A stretch of 64,000 nt of DNA from JANRLF01 sp033762815 (GTDB lineage Bacteria > Bacteroidota > Bacteroidia > Chitinophagales > CAIOSU01), in the NCBI GenBank assembly GCA_033762815.1, contig JANRLF010000012.1, positions 62,001 through 126,000 of the forward strand. The letters are read 5' to 3'. The notes under the pieces were generated by a model that was not told the DNA's origin, did not search any database, and was given only the letters and a program-made list of their open reading frames with translations. Position 1 is the first letter of the stretch, and each line of letters begins with the position of its first letter. Both the position numbers and the translations under genes were made by a program. Shown piece after piece: positions 42,939-51,173 of the stretch.

Positions 42939-42970
42939 TTATCTACACCATGTAGGGGGTTTGTGGATAA
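42939..42970. promoter_or_regulatory. Inverted pair of DnaA-box-like sites upstream of nrdB
   Basis: TTATCTACA at 42939-42947 differs by one base from the DnaA box TTATCCACA; TGTGGATAA at 42962-42970 is its exact reverse complement. They face each other with 14 bp between them, about 190-220 bp upstream of the nrdB start. In E. coli the nrdAB promoter carries DnaA boxes that tie dNTP synthesis to replication, so a comparable role is possible. Confidence 0.5.
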
Positions 42971-43158
42971 GAAAATTTCATCATTCTTTGCTCCTGAAGT
43001 AATATTGTTGTGCAACCGAGTTAAAGCCCCTTTTAACTTTTTCAGCTAAATTTTGGATGATTTGCCACCCGTACAGAATAACGGGCAGGTGAATCTATCG
43101 CTGTCTGTTAAAGTGGCTCTTTCACGGTTGAATAAGTCAAATTCCAAAAGCAATTAGC

Positions 43159-44130
43159 ATGAGCCAGCACGAACCAATTTTGCAGGAAAGTAAGAACCGC
43201 TTTGTATTGTTCCCCATACAGCATGATGCGGTATGGAAAATGTACAAAAAAGCAGAAGCCAGTTTCTGGACTACGGAAGAAATTGACTTGACTACTGACC
43301 TGACTGATTGGGAAAAGCTGAATAAAGACGAACGCCATTTTATATCGCACGTACTGGCATTTTTTGCTGCCAGCGATGGTATAGTGAATGAAAACTTGGT
43401 AATCAACTTCATGCGCGAAGTGCAGATACCTGAAGCCCGTTGCTTCTATGGTTTCCAGATTGCCATTGAGAACATCCATGCGGAAACCTATAGCTTGCTC
43501 ATTGACACCTATATTAAGGACGGTAAGGAAAAAGAACGCATGTTCAATGCCATTGAAACCGTACCCTGCGTAAAAAAGAAAGCCGACTGGGCATTGAATT
43601 GGATTGAAAACTCGCCCACGTTCGCACACAGATTGGTAGCATTTGCTGCCGTGGAGGGTATTTTCTTTTCAGGCAGCTTCTGTTCTATTTTTTGGCTGAA
43701 AAAGCGGGGTTTGATGCCAGGCCTGTCTTTCAGCAATGAACTCATTAGCCGCGATGAAGGCTTGCACTGCGATTTTGCCTGCCTACTGTATGGCATGTTG
43801 CAAAACCGACCATCGGAAGAAGAAGTAAAAGCAATCATTACCGAGGCGGTGGAATTGGAGAAAGAGTTTATCACCGATGCCCTACCGGTTTCATTAATAG
43901 GCATGAATGCGCAGTTGATGGCGCAGTATATTGAGTTTGTGGCCGATAGGTTATTAGTAGCCCTAGGCTGTAGTAACGTATATAATGCCACCAATCCTTT
44001 CCCCTGGATGGAGTTGATATCGCTGCAAGGCAAAACCAACTTTTTCGAAAAGCGGGTGGGCGACTACCAGAAGGCTGGGGTTATGGCCGATAAGGAAGAT
44101 CAAGTTTTCTCTCTGGACGAGGATTTCTAG
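43159..44130 (+). CDS. nrdB: Class I ribonucleoside-diphosphate reductase, beta subunit
   Basis: The 323-residue protein is the small, radical-harbouring subunit, and it resembles eukaryotic-type R2 proteins. Metal ligands and the radical site can be placed by motif: Asp73 (AASDGIVNE), Glu104 and His107 (IENIH), Tyr111 as the radical tyrosine, Glu166 (VEGIFFSGSF), Glu200 and His203 (RDEGLHCDF). The complete set suggests a tyrosyl-radical di-iron or related enzyme. With NrdA it reduces ribonucleotides to deoxyribonucleotides. The order nrdB-nrdA with a 101-bp gap is unlike the usual nrdA-nrdB. The 255-bp upstream region has two DnaA-box-like sites. Confidence 0.96.
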   Translation: MSQHEPILQESKNRFVLFPIQHDAVWKMYKKAEASFWTTEEIDLTTDLTDWEKLNKDERHFISHVLAFFAASDGIVNENLVINFMREVQIPEARCFYGFQIAIENIHAETYSLLIDTYIKDGKEKERMFNAIETVPCVKKKADWALNWIENSPTFAHRLVAFAAVEGIFFSGSFCSIFWLKKRGLMPGLSFSNELISRDEGLHCDFACLLYGMLQNRPSEEEVKAIITEAVELEKEFITDALPVSLIGMNAQLMAQYIEFVADRLLVALGCSNVYNATNPFPWMELISLQGKTNFFEKRVGDYQKAGVMADKEDQVFSLDEDF

Positions 44131-44157
44131 TCCTTGGGAAGGAAGTAAACATTTTGC

Positions 44158-44173
44158 TGTGCATATCTGCACA
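44158..44173. promoter_or_regulatory. Palindrome between nrdB and nrdA
   Basis: TGTGCA and TGCACA are 6-bp perfect arms around TATC. It is located in the 101-bp intercistronic gap, 58 bp upstream of nrdA, and could be a regulator site or a small hairpin that sets the nrdB:nrdA ratio. No sigma-type promoter element is clear in this gap. Confidence 0.35.
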
Positions 44174-44231
44174 TGCCCCCATTTACATTTTAAAAGATAT
44201 TCGGAGTTACAAAGACTAAAATCTTATTGCC

Positions 44232-46622
44232 ATGTTCGTCATAAAAAGAAGCGGAAAAAAGGAACCGGTTTATTTTGATAAAATCACCGGACGCATTAAC
44301 AAACTAAGCTACGGCCTGCATCGCGACTATGTGGAGCCAGTGGAAATTGCCAAGGTGGTGATACAAGGTATTTATGACGGCATTACCACCACCGAGCTGG
44401 ACAACTTGGCTGCGGAGACTGCCGCTTCCATGACTACCCGCCACCCTGATTATGCCATATTAGCCGCACGTATAGCGGTGAGCAACCTACATAAGAATAC
44501 GAAAAAGTCCTTTTCAGAGACCATCTACGACCTTTACAACTATATAGATCCTAAGACCGGTGAAAGGGCTTCTTTGATAGCCGATGACGTGTACCAGATT
44601 GTACTGGAAAATGCCGACGAACTGGACTCGGCCATTATCTATGACCGCGACTACGACTACGATTATTTTGGATTCAAGACACTGGAAAAATCATACTTGT
44701 TGAAACTGTATGGCAGAGTAGCTGAAAGGCCACAGCACATGTTGATGCGGGTAGCGGTTGGCATTCACAAAACCGACATACAAGAAGCATTGGCCACCTA
44801 CACCTTAATGTCGGAAAAATGGTTTACGCACGCTACCCCTACCCTGTTCAATGCAGGTACGCCCAAGCCTCAACTTTCCTCTTGCTTTCTGTTGACCATG
44901 CAGGAAGATAGTATTGCGGGCATTTTCAGCACTTTGAAGCAATGTGCGGAAATATCGCAATCAGCGGGGGGCATTGGTTTGGCTATCCATAATATCCGCG
45001 CAACCGGTAGTTATATCAAAGGTACCAATGGACAAAGCAATGGCATTGTGCCTATGTTACGCGTATTTAATGATACCGCCCGCTATGTTGACCAAGGCGG
45101 CGGCCGCAGAAAGGGTTCTTTTGCCATTTATTTGGAACCATGGCACAGCGACATTTTTGAGTTCCTGGAGATGAAGAAAAACCATGGCAAGGAGGAATTG
45201 CGCGCCCGCGACCTGTTTTATGCCCTATGGGTAAATGACTTGTTCATGCGCCGTGTAAAAGAAAATGGCAACTGGTCATTGTTCTGCCCCAATGAAGCAC
45301 CCGGCTTGGACGAAGCTTACGGCAAAAAGTTTGACGAATTGTACGAGCGTTACGAGTTGGAAGGCCGCCAACGCAAAACCATCAAGGCGCAGGAGTTGTG
45401 GTTTGCAGTTCTTGAGTCGCAAATTGAGACGGGTACCCCGTACATTTTATACAAGGATGCCGCCAATGAGAAATCGAACCAGAAGAACTTGGGCACTATC
45501 CGTAGCAGCAACCTGTGCACCGAGATAATGGAATATACCTCGCCTGAAGAAGTGGCGGTGTGCAACTTGGCGTCCATAGCCCTGAACAAATTCGTAGAGG
45601 GCAACCAGTACAATTTCCAAAGACTATACGATATCACTTATAAAGTGGCCAAAAACCTGAACCAGGTGATAGACGTCAATTTCTATCCGGTTCCGGAAGC
45701 AAGGCGTTCCAATATGCGCCACCGCCCTATCGGTATCGGTGTGCAAGGCTTGGCCGATGCTTTTATACTTTTAAAGCTGCCTTTTGAAAGCGATGAAGCC
45801 CGCATATTGAACAAGAACATTTTTGAGACCATTTACTTTGCGGCCCTTTCAGCTTCCAAAGATTTGGCAAAGAAAGATGGGGCCTATGAAACGTTTGAAG
45901 GGTCGCCAATTAGCCAAGGCATTTTCCAATTTGATATGTGGGGTGCCGAACCGACCGACCGCTGGGACTGGGAGACGCTTCGCCAAGAAATCAAACAATA
46001 CGGCGTACGCAACAGCTTATTAGTGGCCCCTATGCCAACCGCCTCTACTTCGCAGATACTGGGCAACAACGAATGCTTTGAGCCTTACACTTCCAATATC
46101 TACAGCCGCCGCACCTTGTCAGGCGAATTTGTGGTAGTGAACAAACATTTGCTAAAGGATTTGATTGAGCGCAACCTGTGGAACGAACAGTTGAAGAATG
46201 ACTTGATTCGCGCCAATGGCTCAGTACAAAACCTGAACATACCGCAAGACTTGAAAGACCTATACAAAACCGTATGGGAAATCAAGCAGAAAACCATTAT
46301 TGATATGGCTGCCGACCGTGGTGCCTTCATTTGCCAAAGCCAAAGCATGAACCTGTTCATGGAAAATCCAAACTTCGGCAAGCTGACCTCCATGCATTTT
46401 TATGCTTGGGAAAAAGGATTGAAAACGGGTATGTATTACCTACGCAGCAAATCAGCGGTTGACCCGATTAAATTCACCGTTACGCAGGAAAAAAAAGCTT
46501 ACGCTTTAACTGAAGAAATACCCGCCAGCAAAGTGGAAGAAGCAGCAACCGAATATAGCGCACTGGAACAGATAGCTTGCAGCCTTGATAACCCAGAGGC
46601 ATGTGAAGCCTGTGGAAGCTGA
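44232..46622 (+). CDS. nrdA: Class I ribonucleoside-diphosphate reductase, alpha subunit
   Basis: The 796-residue catalytic subunit has an N-terminal ATP-cone (residues about 1-90, starting FVIKRSGKKEPVYFDKI) for allosteric activity control, followed by the ten-stranded barrel. Active-site residues are visible: Cys218 (LSSCFLLT), the SNLCTEI segment with the thiyl-radical Cys and Glu near residue 430, a second CNLASIAL Cys, and the C-terminal shuttle pair Cys791-x-x-Cys794 (CEAC). The Cys218 numbering agrees with eukaryotic enzymes. It converts NDPs to dNDPs using the radical from NrdB. The end of the gene is followed by a strong bidirectional terminator. Confidence 0.96.
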   Translation: MFVIKRSGKKEPVYFDKITGRINKLSYGLHRDYVEPVEIAKVVIQGIYDGITTTELDNLAAETAASMTTRHPDYAILAARIAVSNLHKNTKKSFSETIYDLYNYIDPKTGERASLIADDVYQIVLENADELDSAIIYDRDYDYDYFGFKTLEKSYLLKLYGRVAERPQHMLMRVAVGIHKTDIQEALATYTLMSEKWFTHATPTLFNAGTPKPQLSSCFLLTMQEDSIAGIFSTLKQCAEISQSAGGIGLAIHNIRATGSYIKGTNGQSNGIVPMLRVFNDTARYVDQGGGRRKGSFAIYLEPWHSDIFEFLEMKKNHGKEELRARDLFYALWVNDLFMRRVKENGNWSLFCPNEAPGLDEAYGKKFDELYERYELEGRQRKTIKAQELWFAVLESQIETGTPYILYKDAANEKSNQKNLGTIRSSNLCTEIMEYTSPEEVAVCNLASIALNKFVEGNQYNFQRLYDITYKVAKNLNQVIDVNFYPVPEARRSNMRHRPIGIGVQGLADAFILLKLPFESDEARILNKNIFETIYFAALSASKDLAKKDGAYETFEGSPISQGIFQFDMWGAEPTDRWDWETLRQEIKQYGVRNSLLVAPMPTASTSQILGNNECFEPYTSNIYSRRTLSGEFVVVNKHLLKDLIERNLWNEQLKNDLIRANGSVQNLNIPQDLKDLYKTVWEIKQKTIIDMAADRGAFICQSQSMNLFMENPNFGKLTSMHFYAWEKGLKTGMYYLRSKSAVDPIKFTVTQEKKAYALTEEIPASKVEEAATEYSALEQIACSLDNPEACEACGS

Positions 46623-46655
46623 GAGTAGTTGTATTAGCGAGTACAGAGTAGTGAG

Positions 46656-46698
46656 ATAAAACAAGCACAGCCGGTTATGCCGGCTGTGCTTGTTTTAT
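46656..46698. terminator. Bidirectional Rho-independent terminator
   Basis: A perfect 19-bp stem (left arm 46656-46674, right arm 46680-46698) with loop TTATG has a GC-rich core (AGCACAGCCGG) flanked by AAAA on the left arm and TTTT on the right. It therefore ends transcripts in both directions: nrdBA from the left (34 bp after the stop) and the DUF389 gene from the right (5 bp after the stop). Confidence 0.92.
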
Positions 46699-46702
46699 AG
46701 AA

Positions 46703-48037
46703 TCATAGTATCACCACCATTACACTATCGGCTTGCAAGCGCTGTTTTAGCCATTGCTGCATTTGAAGCTTCGTGGTAGCATCAGGCTGTTTTTGGAACC
46801 TGAAGGTTGCCAACATTAAGGTATCTTTTGCAGTACTGTCCATTTGATAAAAAATTGCCTGCTGAAGACTGAAATGTTGCAATTGCGGATAAAGTACCGA
46901 AAGCTCGCCCTTCAGCCTATCCAAAGTATCCCCATTTTCCTTCGGGAATGTTTCTGCCAGCAGTGAATCATTATGGCTAAACACATCTTGCATGATGCTG
47001 GCCTTGATGGCTGAAAAATCAATTTCCTTCCGCTCATCGAGACCCTGATATATTTTTAGGGAAGCTGTAGCAAGTTTATAGGCCGATAGCTGCTCTCTAA
47101 TACTATCAATAGTAGATTTCGGCAATTTATCGCCTAATAGTAATAGCTCTATTTTATCTGATTTACCTTTCCAAAAATCGCCGCCCCAAACAAATTTCTT
47201 GTTCACTACCTGGGTGCGGGCAAAATTGAACTCTTCCCTTACAAATCTATCGGCATTGGATTCAAAAATAGCCTGGTCTACTATTCTATAAGCCAAATAA
47301 ATACTGGGCAATACGGTGATGATGACCAATGATATAATAATACGCGATACCTGCTTTCTGCGCCTATCATCTTCAAAAGCTTTCATCGGGAATTTTAAAA
47401 AACGGACAATCAGGAAAGTGGCGATGCAGATAAACAGGCTATTGATGAAAAACAGATAGAAAGCCCCAACGAAGTAATAATAATTGCCCGTTGCCAAACC
47501 ATATCCGGCGGTGCACAAAGGGGGCATCAATGCCGTGGCAATGGCTACCCCTGGTATCACATTGGTCTTCTCCTTTCGCGTACCGGCGACAATACCAGCC
47601 AAGCCCCCAAAAAAAGCAATGAAAACGTCCCATATAGAGGGATTAGTACGTGCTAGTAATTCGGACTGGGCCACGTCCAATGGGCTCAACCAAAAATACA
47701 GTGCAGAGGTAAGTACACTCACAAAAGCGGCAATGATTAAATTCTTAATGGCATGGCGCACCATGGCCAAGTCATTAATACCAATACCTAACCCAATACC
47801 CATGATGGGCCCCATTAACGGCGAAATGAGCATCGCTCCAATGATAACTGCCGTACTATTGACGTTGAGACCTACGGAAGCTATGATAATGGCAAATATC
47901 AAAATCCATAAACTAGCCCCACGAAAGGAAATGTTTCTTCTTATGGACTCAATGATTTCCTGTTCCTCCGCCTTATCTTCATCAAGATTGAATCGGTCTC
48001 TGAAAAAAGATCTTATGGTTACCAACAATCGTTTCAT
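46703..48037 (-). CDS. DUF389-family inner-membrane protein
   Basis: This 444-residue protein has about six membrane helices between residues 35 and 245, with the DUF389 signatures STAVIIGAMLISPLMGPIMG (about 58-77) and GVAIATALMPPLCTAGYGLA near residue 163. It is followed by a soluble domain from about residue 265 with little hydrophobicity. DUF389 proteins occur in many bacteria and archaea without an established function; a transport role is suspected. The C-terminal domain may be specific to this lineage. It is a single-gene unit convergent with nrdA and divergent from nadK. Confidence 0.86.
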   Translation of the reverse strand: MKRLLVTIRSFFRDRFNLDEDKAEEQEIIESIRRNISFRGASLWILIFAIIIASVGLNVNSTAVIIGAMLISPLMGPIMGIGLGIGINDLAMVRHAIKNLIIAAFVSVLTSALYFWLSPLDVAQSELLARTNPSIWDVFIAFFGGLAGIVAGTRKEKTNVIPGVAIATALMPPLCTAGYGLATGNYYYFVGAFYLFFINSLFICIATFLIVRFLKFPMKAFEDDRRRKQVSRIIISLVIITVLPSIYLAYRIVDQAIFESNADRFVREEFNFARTQVVNKKFVWGGDFWKGKSDKIELLLLGDKLPKSTIDSIREQLSAYKLATASLKIYQGLDERKEIDFSAIKASIMQDVFSHNDSLLAETFPKENGDTLDRLKGELSVLYPQLQHFSLQQAIFYQMDSTAKDTLMLATFRFQKQPDATTKLQMQQWLKQRLQADSVMVVIL

Positions 48038-48120
48038 CTGGTTAATATAAATGTTCTAATCCAATAAGATACCTGCCAAATGGATGAAGGGTGTTTCACT
48101 CACAATCCATACCAAAAACT

Positions 48121-48128
48121 TATATTTG
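48121..48128 (+). promoter_or_regulatory. -7 promoter element 6 bp from the nadK start codon
   Basis: TATATTTG is a full match to TAnnTTTG, and the nadK ATG begins six bases after it, so the transcript would be leaderless or have a leader of one or two bases. No clear TTG is present at the expected -33 spacing. Confidence 0.55.
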
Positions 48129-48134
48129 CCATAG

Positions 48135-49013
48135 ATGCGCATAGCCATTTATGGAAGGCTGCTGAAGCCTGAAGACATTCCCTACTTGCAGCAATTGTTC
48201 GATTTGCTGGCAAGCTATGAAATTGATGCGCTTGTCCATAAAAACTATTTCAACCAATTAAAGAGCAAAGTCACCTTTAAAAAGGATATTGATACCTTTA
48301 AAACCCACCAGGATATCCGCAAAGGGGTAGATTATATGCTCAGCCTTGGTGGTGATGGCACCTTGTTGGACACGCTCACACTGGTAAGAAACTCCAATAT
48401 CCCTATTTTGGGCATCAATCTTGGTCGGTTGGGTTTTTTGGCCAGTACGGGTAAGGAAGATATCACCTCCGCCATAGAATCATTGTACTATAAAACCTAT
48501 CAGGTAGATAAACGTACGCTTTTGCACTTGGACAGCAACAAACCCATTTTTGGAGGGGTAAACTATGCTTTGAATGAGTTTTCTATCCATAAGAAGGATA
48601 CCTCTAGCATGATTACCATCCACACTTACATTAATGGCGAATTGCTGAACTCCTATTGGGCCGATGGATTGATTATAGCGACTCCAACCGGTTCTACTGG
48701 CTACAACTTAAGTTGCGGTGGGCCCATTATTTTCCCTTCATCCGAGAATTTTGTGATAACGCCCGTAGCACCGCACAACCTGAATGTAAGGCCCATCATT
48801 GTTTCCAGTGAATCGGTACTGTCTTTCGAAGTGGAAGGTCGGAATGAAAGCTTCCTGTGTACCCTCGATTCTAGATATGAGGCCATCGATTCATCTTACC
48901 AATTGGCCGTAAAAAAAGAAAACTTCACGGTAAGCCTTATCCGTATCAACGATATGAACTTTTTAAGCACCATCCGCAATAAACTGATGTGGGGCGCCGA
49001 CCAAAGAAATTAA
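48135..49013 (+). CDS. nadK: NAD kinase
   Basis: The 292-residue cytoplasmic enzyme phosphorylates NAD to NADP with ATP. The GGDG motif at residues 72-75 (LGGDGTLLDT), the following GINLGRLGFLA segment, the NEF motif near residue 150 and the GSTGYNLSCGGPII segment near residue 192 are the four conserved regions of the NAD kinase family. Length is as usual for bacterial NadK. It is likely monocistronic or co-transcribed with the saccharopine-dehydrogenase-family gene 35 bp downstream, though that gene has its own promoter-like element. Confidence 0.95.
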   Translation: MRIAIYGRLLKPEDIPYLQQLFDLLASYEIDALVHKNYFNQLKSKVTFKKDIDTFKTHQDIRKGVDYMLSLGGDGTLLDTLTLVRNSNIPILGINLGRLGFLASTGKEDITSAIESLYYKTYQVDKRTLLHLDSNKPIFGGVNYALNEFSIHKKDTSSMITIHTYINGELLNSYWADGLIIATPTGSTGYNLSCGGPIIFPSSENFVITPVAPHNLNVRPIIVSSESVLSFEVEGRNESFLCTLDSRYEAIDSSYQLAVKKENFTVSLIRINDMNFLSTIRNKLMWGADQRN

Positions 49014-49036
49014 TTTTCCCAAACACACCGCTTTTC

Positions 49037-49044
49037 TATTTTTG
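49037..49044 (+). promoter_or_regulatory. -7 promoter element 4 bp from the start codon of the 49049 gene
   Basis: TATTTTTG matches TAnnTTTG; the ATG at 49049 follows after four bases. This is a third example in this window of a -7 element nearly touching the start codon (with 39195 and 48121). Confidence 0.5.
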
Positions 49045-49048
49045 AGCT

Positions 49049-50179
49049 ATGAAAAAGATTACCGTATTAGGCGCAGGTATGGTGGGCAAGGCCATTGCCA
49101 TTGACTTGGCCAAAATGTACCAAGTACGCTCGGCAGACATCAGCCAAGCAGCTTTGGACGAACTTTCGGCACAAGGCATCGAAGGCCGCCAAGCCGACTT
49201 GTCCAATACCGATGTTATAAAAGAAGTGGTGGCCGACGCCGATTTGGTGGTGGGTGCCGTGCCTGGCTTTATGGGCTTTCAGATGGCAAAAACCGTACTA
49301 GAGGCCGGCAAAAACTTAGTGGATATTTCTTTCTTCCCGGAAGACATTTTTTTGCTGGACAAGCTGGCCAAAGAAAAAAATGTGATTGCCATTTTCGATT
49401 GCGGTGTAGCCCCTGGCTTAAGCAACTTGGTGGTAGGTTATCACCATCAGTCGATGATTATCCAGAATTTTGAATGTTATGTTGGCGGACTGCCGAAAAC
49501 AAGGCAATGGCCCTACCAATATAAAGCCCCTTTCTCTCCCATTGATGTCATAGAAGAGTACACCCGCCCAGCCCGTATTATTGTAGGTGGCAAAGAAGTG
49601 GTAAAGGAAGCCCTTTCAGAATGCGAGCTGATGGACTTTGGCCCCGCTGGCATGTTGGAAGCGTTTAATTCCGATGGTTTGCGCAGCTTGGTGAAGACGG
49701 TAGATATTCCCAATATGAAAGAAAAAACCTTGCGCTACCCAGGGCACGTAGAGTATATGCAGGTGCTAAGGGCCACGGGCTTTTTCGATAAAGAGCCAAT
49801 AATGGTAAACGGCCAGATGGTGAGCCCCTTGGATATGACCACTAAGCTGCTCTTCCCAAAATGGAAGTTAGAGAAAGAAGAACAAGAGTTTACCGTGATG
49901 AAGATATTGGTAGAAGGCAAAGAAAATGGGCAACTGAAACGCTACACCTACGACTTGTACGACGAATACGACCCTATAACCAAAACCAGCTCCATGGCGC
50001 GAACCACGGGCTATACCTGCACAGCGGCGGTTAGCCTGGTGCTGCAAGGCGAAATGGACCGCCCGGGGGTGTACCCGCCTGAATTTATCGGTGCCAGGCC
50101 TTCGTGTTTCAAGCTGATGCTGCAATACCTACAAGAAAGGGGGGTTGCTTTCAAGATTAAAGAAGAGATTTTGGCTTAG
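49049..50179 (+). CDS. Saccharopine dehydrogenase-family oxidoreductase
   Basis: The 376-residue protein begins with a Rossmann NAD(P)-binding motif, ITVLGAGMVGKAIAIDLA (residues 4-21), followed by ADISQAAL with the acidic residue of the second strand and VGAVPGFMGFQMAKTVLEAGKNLVDISF, typical of the saccharopine dehydrogenase/lysine-ketoglutarate reductase family. The IFDCGVAPGLSN segment near residue 112 and the C-terminal dimerisation domain with GYTCTAAV fit. Family members act in lysine degradation, lysine biosynthesis or other amino-acid dehydrogenations; the substrate here is unknown, as no lysine-pathway gene is adjacent. Confidence 0.85.
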   Translation: MKKITVLGAGMVGKAIAIDLAKMYQVRSADISQAALDELSAQGIEGRQADLSNTDVIKEVVADADLVVGAVPGFMGFQMAKTVLEAGKNLVDISFFPEDIFLLDKLAKEKNVIAIFDCGVAPGLSNLVVGYHHQSMIIQNFECYVGGLPKTRQWPYQYKAPFSPIDVIEEYTRPARIIVGGKEVVKEALSECELMDFGPAGMLEAFNSDGLRSLVKTVDIPNMKEKTLRYPGHVEYMQVLRATGFFDKEPIMVNGQMVSPLDMTTKLLFPKWKLEKEEQEFTVMKILVEGKENGQLKRYTYDLYDEYDPITKTSSMARTTGYTCTAAVSLVLQGEMDRPGVYPPEFIGARPSCFKLMLQYLQERGVAFKIKEEILA

Positions 50180-50242
50180 CCCGAAAGCCTACTTTTGTCG
50201 AAACTACTCGAAGGGGAAGCTTTTTTATCTTGCTACTCAATA

Positions 50243-51118
50243 CTAGCTACTCTGTACTATCCTAATCCAAGGGTATGGAGCGGGTTTCAACAGTGCCAGT
50301 TGCTGTACAAAGTTTCTTTTGCGGCGGGGATTGTACAATAGCTTATAAGAGAATTGCTTTAGGTCCTCGTAAGTATGGTGCTGGTAGTGGGTGGTGATTT
50401 CACTCAGACCCAAGCCCTTAAAATAGCTTTCCGTTTGCTTTTCGCGGTTGTTCAGGTTGGCTTTTCTATAAAAAGGGCTATCCATAATATGTATTTCCCC
50501 TTTGGGTGCCAATAGTTTTAGCAAGTGGGGCATCAATACATGCAGTGGTGGCAAGAATTGGATGGACCCGTTCAGGACAATCAAATCAAAGTGCTTTTCG
50601 GGCAAAGGTGCCTGCATCACGTCACCCAGTACAAATTCTAGATTGGGCCTAGCAAAAACCTTTGCTGCCCTTTCCAGCAGCGATTGGTCAATATCCATCG
50701 CCGTCACTTTAGCGCCTGTTTCGTTTACGGCAATGGCCGAAGCCATGTAATAAGTAAACCACCCATTGCCACAGCCGACTTCCAAAACGGTCTTAAGCCG
50801 TGGATTGTCATGGATATATTTCAGGAAGCGTTTCAATGAACGGGTCCTATGCTTCCATTCCGACTGCTGTGGATGGTTCTTAGGAACGTAAGGCAGTTTT
50901 TTCAGCTCTGCATCGGAATAAGGTTGCCCCTCCTTGTCCCTCAACAGCTTGAAAAGTTGTGCTTGGTTGGCCAATGAACTCGGTTCCATCAAAAAATTGA
51001 CGGGGGCAATTTTCCTTTCCTTTACACCTTCCATTTGCCTTGCAAGATACGGATTAATTAGCTGTTTCTTGATTCTGGGGGCTAAACCCCATGAAGCAAC
51101 TAGTAAGGCATACAACAA
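50243..51118 (-). CDS. Class I SAM-dependent methyltransferase
   Basis: This 291-residue protein has an N-terminal region of about 105 residues without a known domain, then a methyltransferase core: VLEVGCGNGWFTYYMA near residue 112, VTAMDIDQSLLERA near residue 138, and FDLIVLNGSIQFL near residue 177. The start given is TTG at 51118; an ATG at 51034 would remove 28 residues (a hydrophobic stretch), and is a real alternative. It is divergent from the TonB receptor gene, with about 55 bp between the starts. The substrate is unknown. It is not in an obvious operon. Confidence 0.8.
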   Translation of the reverse strand: MLYALLVASWGLAPRIKKQLINPYLARQMEGVKERKIAPVNFLMEPSSLANQAQLFKLLRDKEGQPYSDAELKKLPYVPKNHPQQSEWKHRTRSLKRFLKYIHDNPRLKTVLEVGCGNGWFTYYMASAIAVNETGAKVTAMDIDQSLLERAAKVFARPNLEFVLGDVMQAPLPEKHFDLIVLNGSIQFLPPLHVLMPHLLKLLAPKGEIHIMDSPFYRKANLNNREKQTESYFKGLGLSEITTHYQHHTYEDLKQFSYKLLYNPRRKRNFVQQLALLKPAPYPWIRIVQSS

Positions 51119-51173
51119 AATTTACCATTTCTTAAAGATTTGTTTATTTTCACTCCAATTCATCGTCCAGCTT

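Noticed and set aside
43108..43629. 173-codon minus-strand open frame
   Set aside because: It is antisense to nrdB, whose metal ligands are all present on the plus strand.
47484..48050. 188-codon plus-strand open frame
   Set aside because: It is antisense to the DUF389 gene; the opposite strand has clear conserved motifs and membrane topology.
50934..51173. 80-residue N-terminal extension of the TonB-dependent receptor
   Set aside because: It is antisense to the divergent methyltransferase gene, and the signal peptide begins at 51174.
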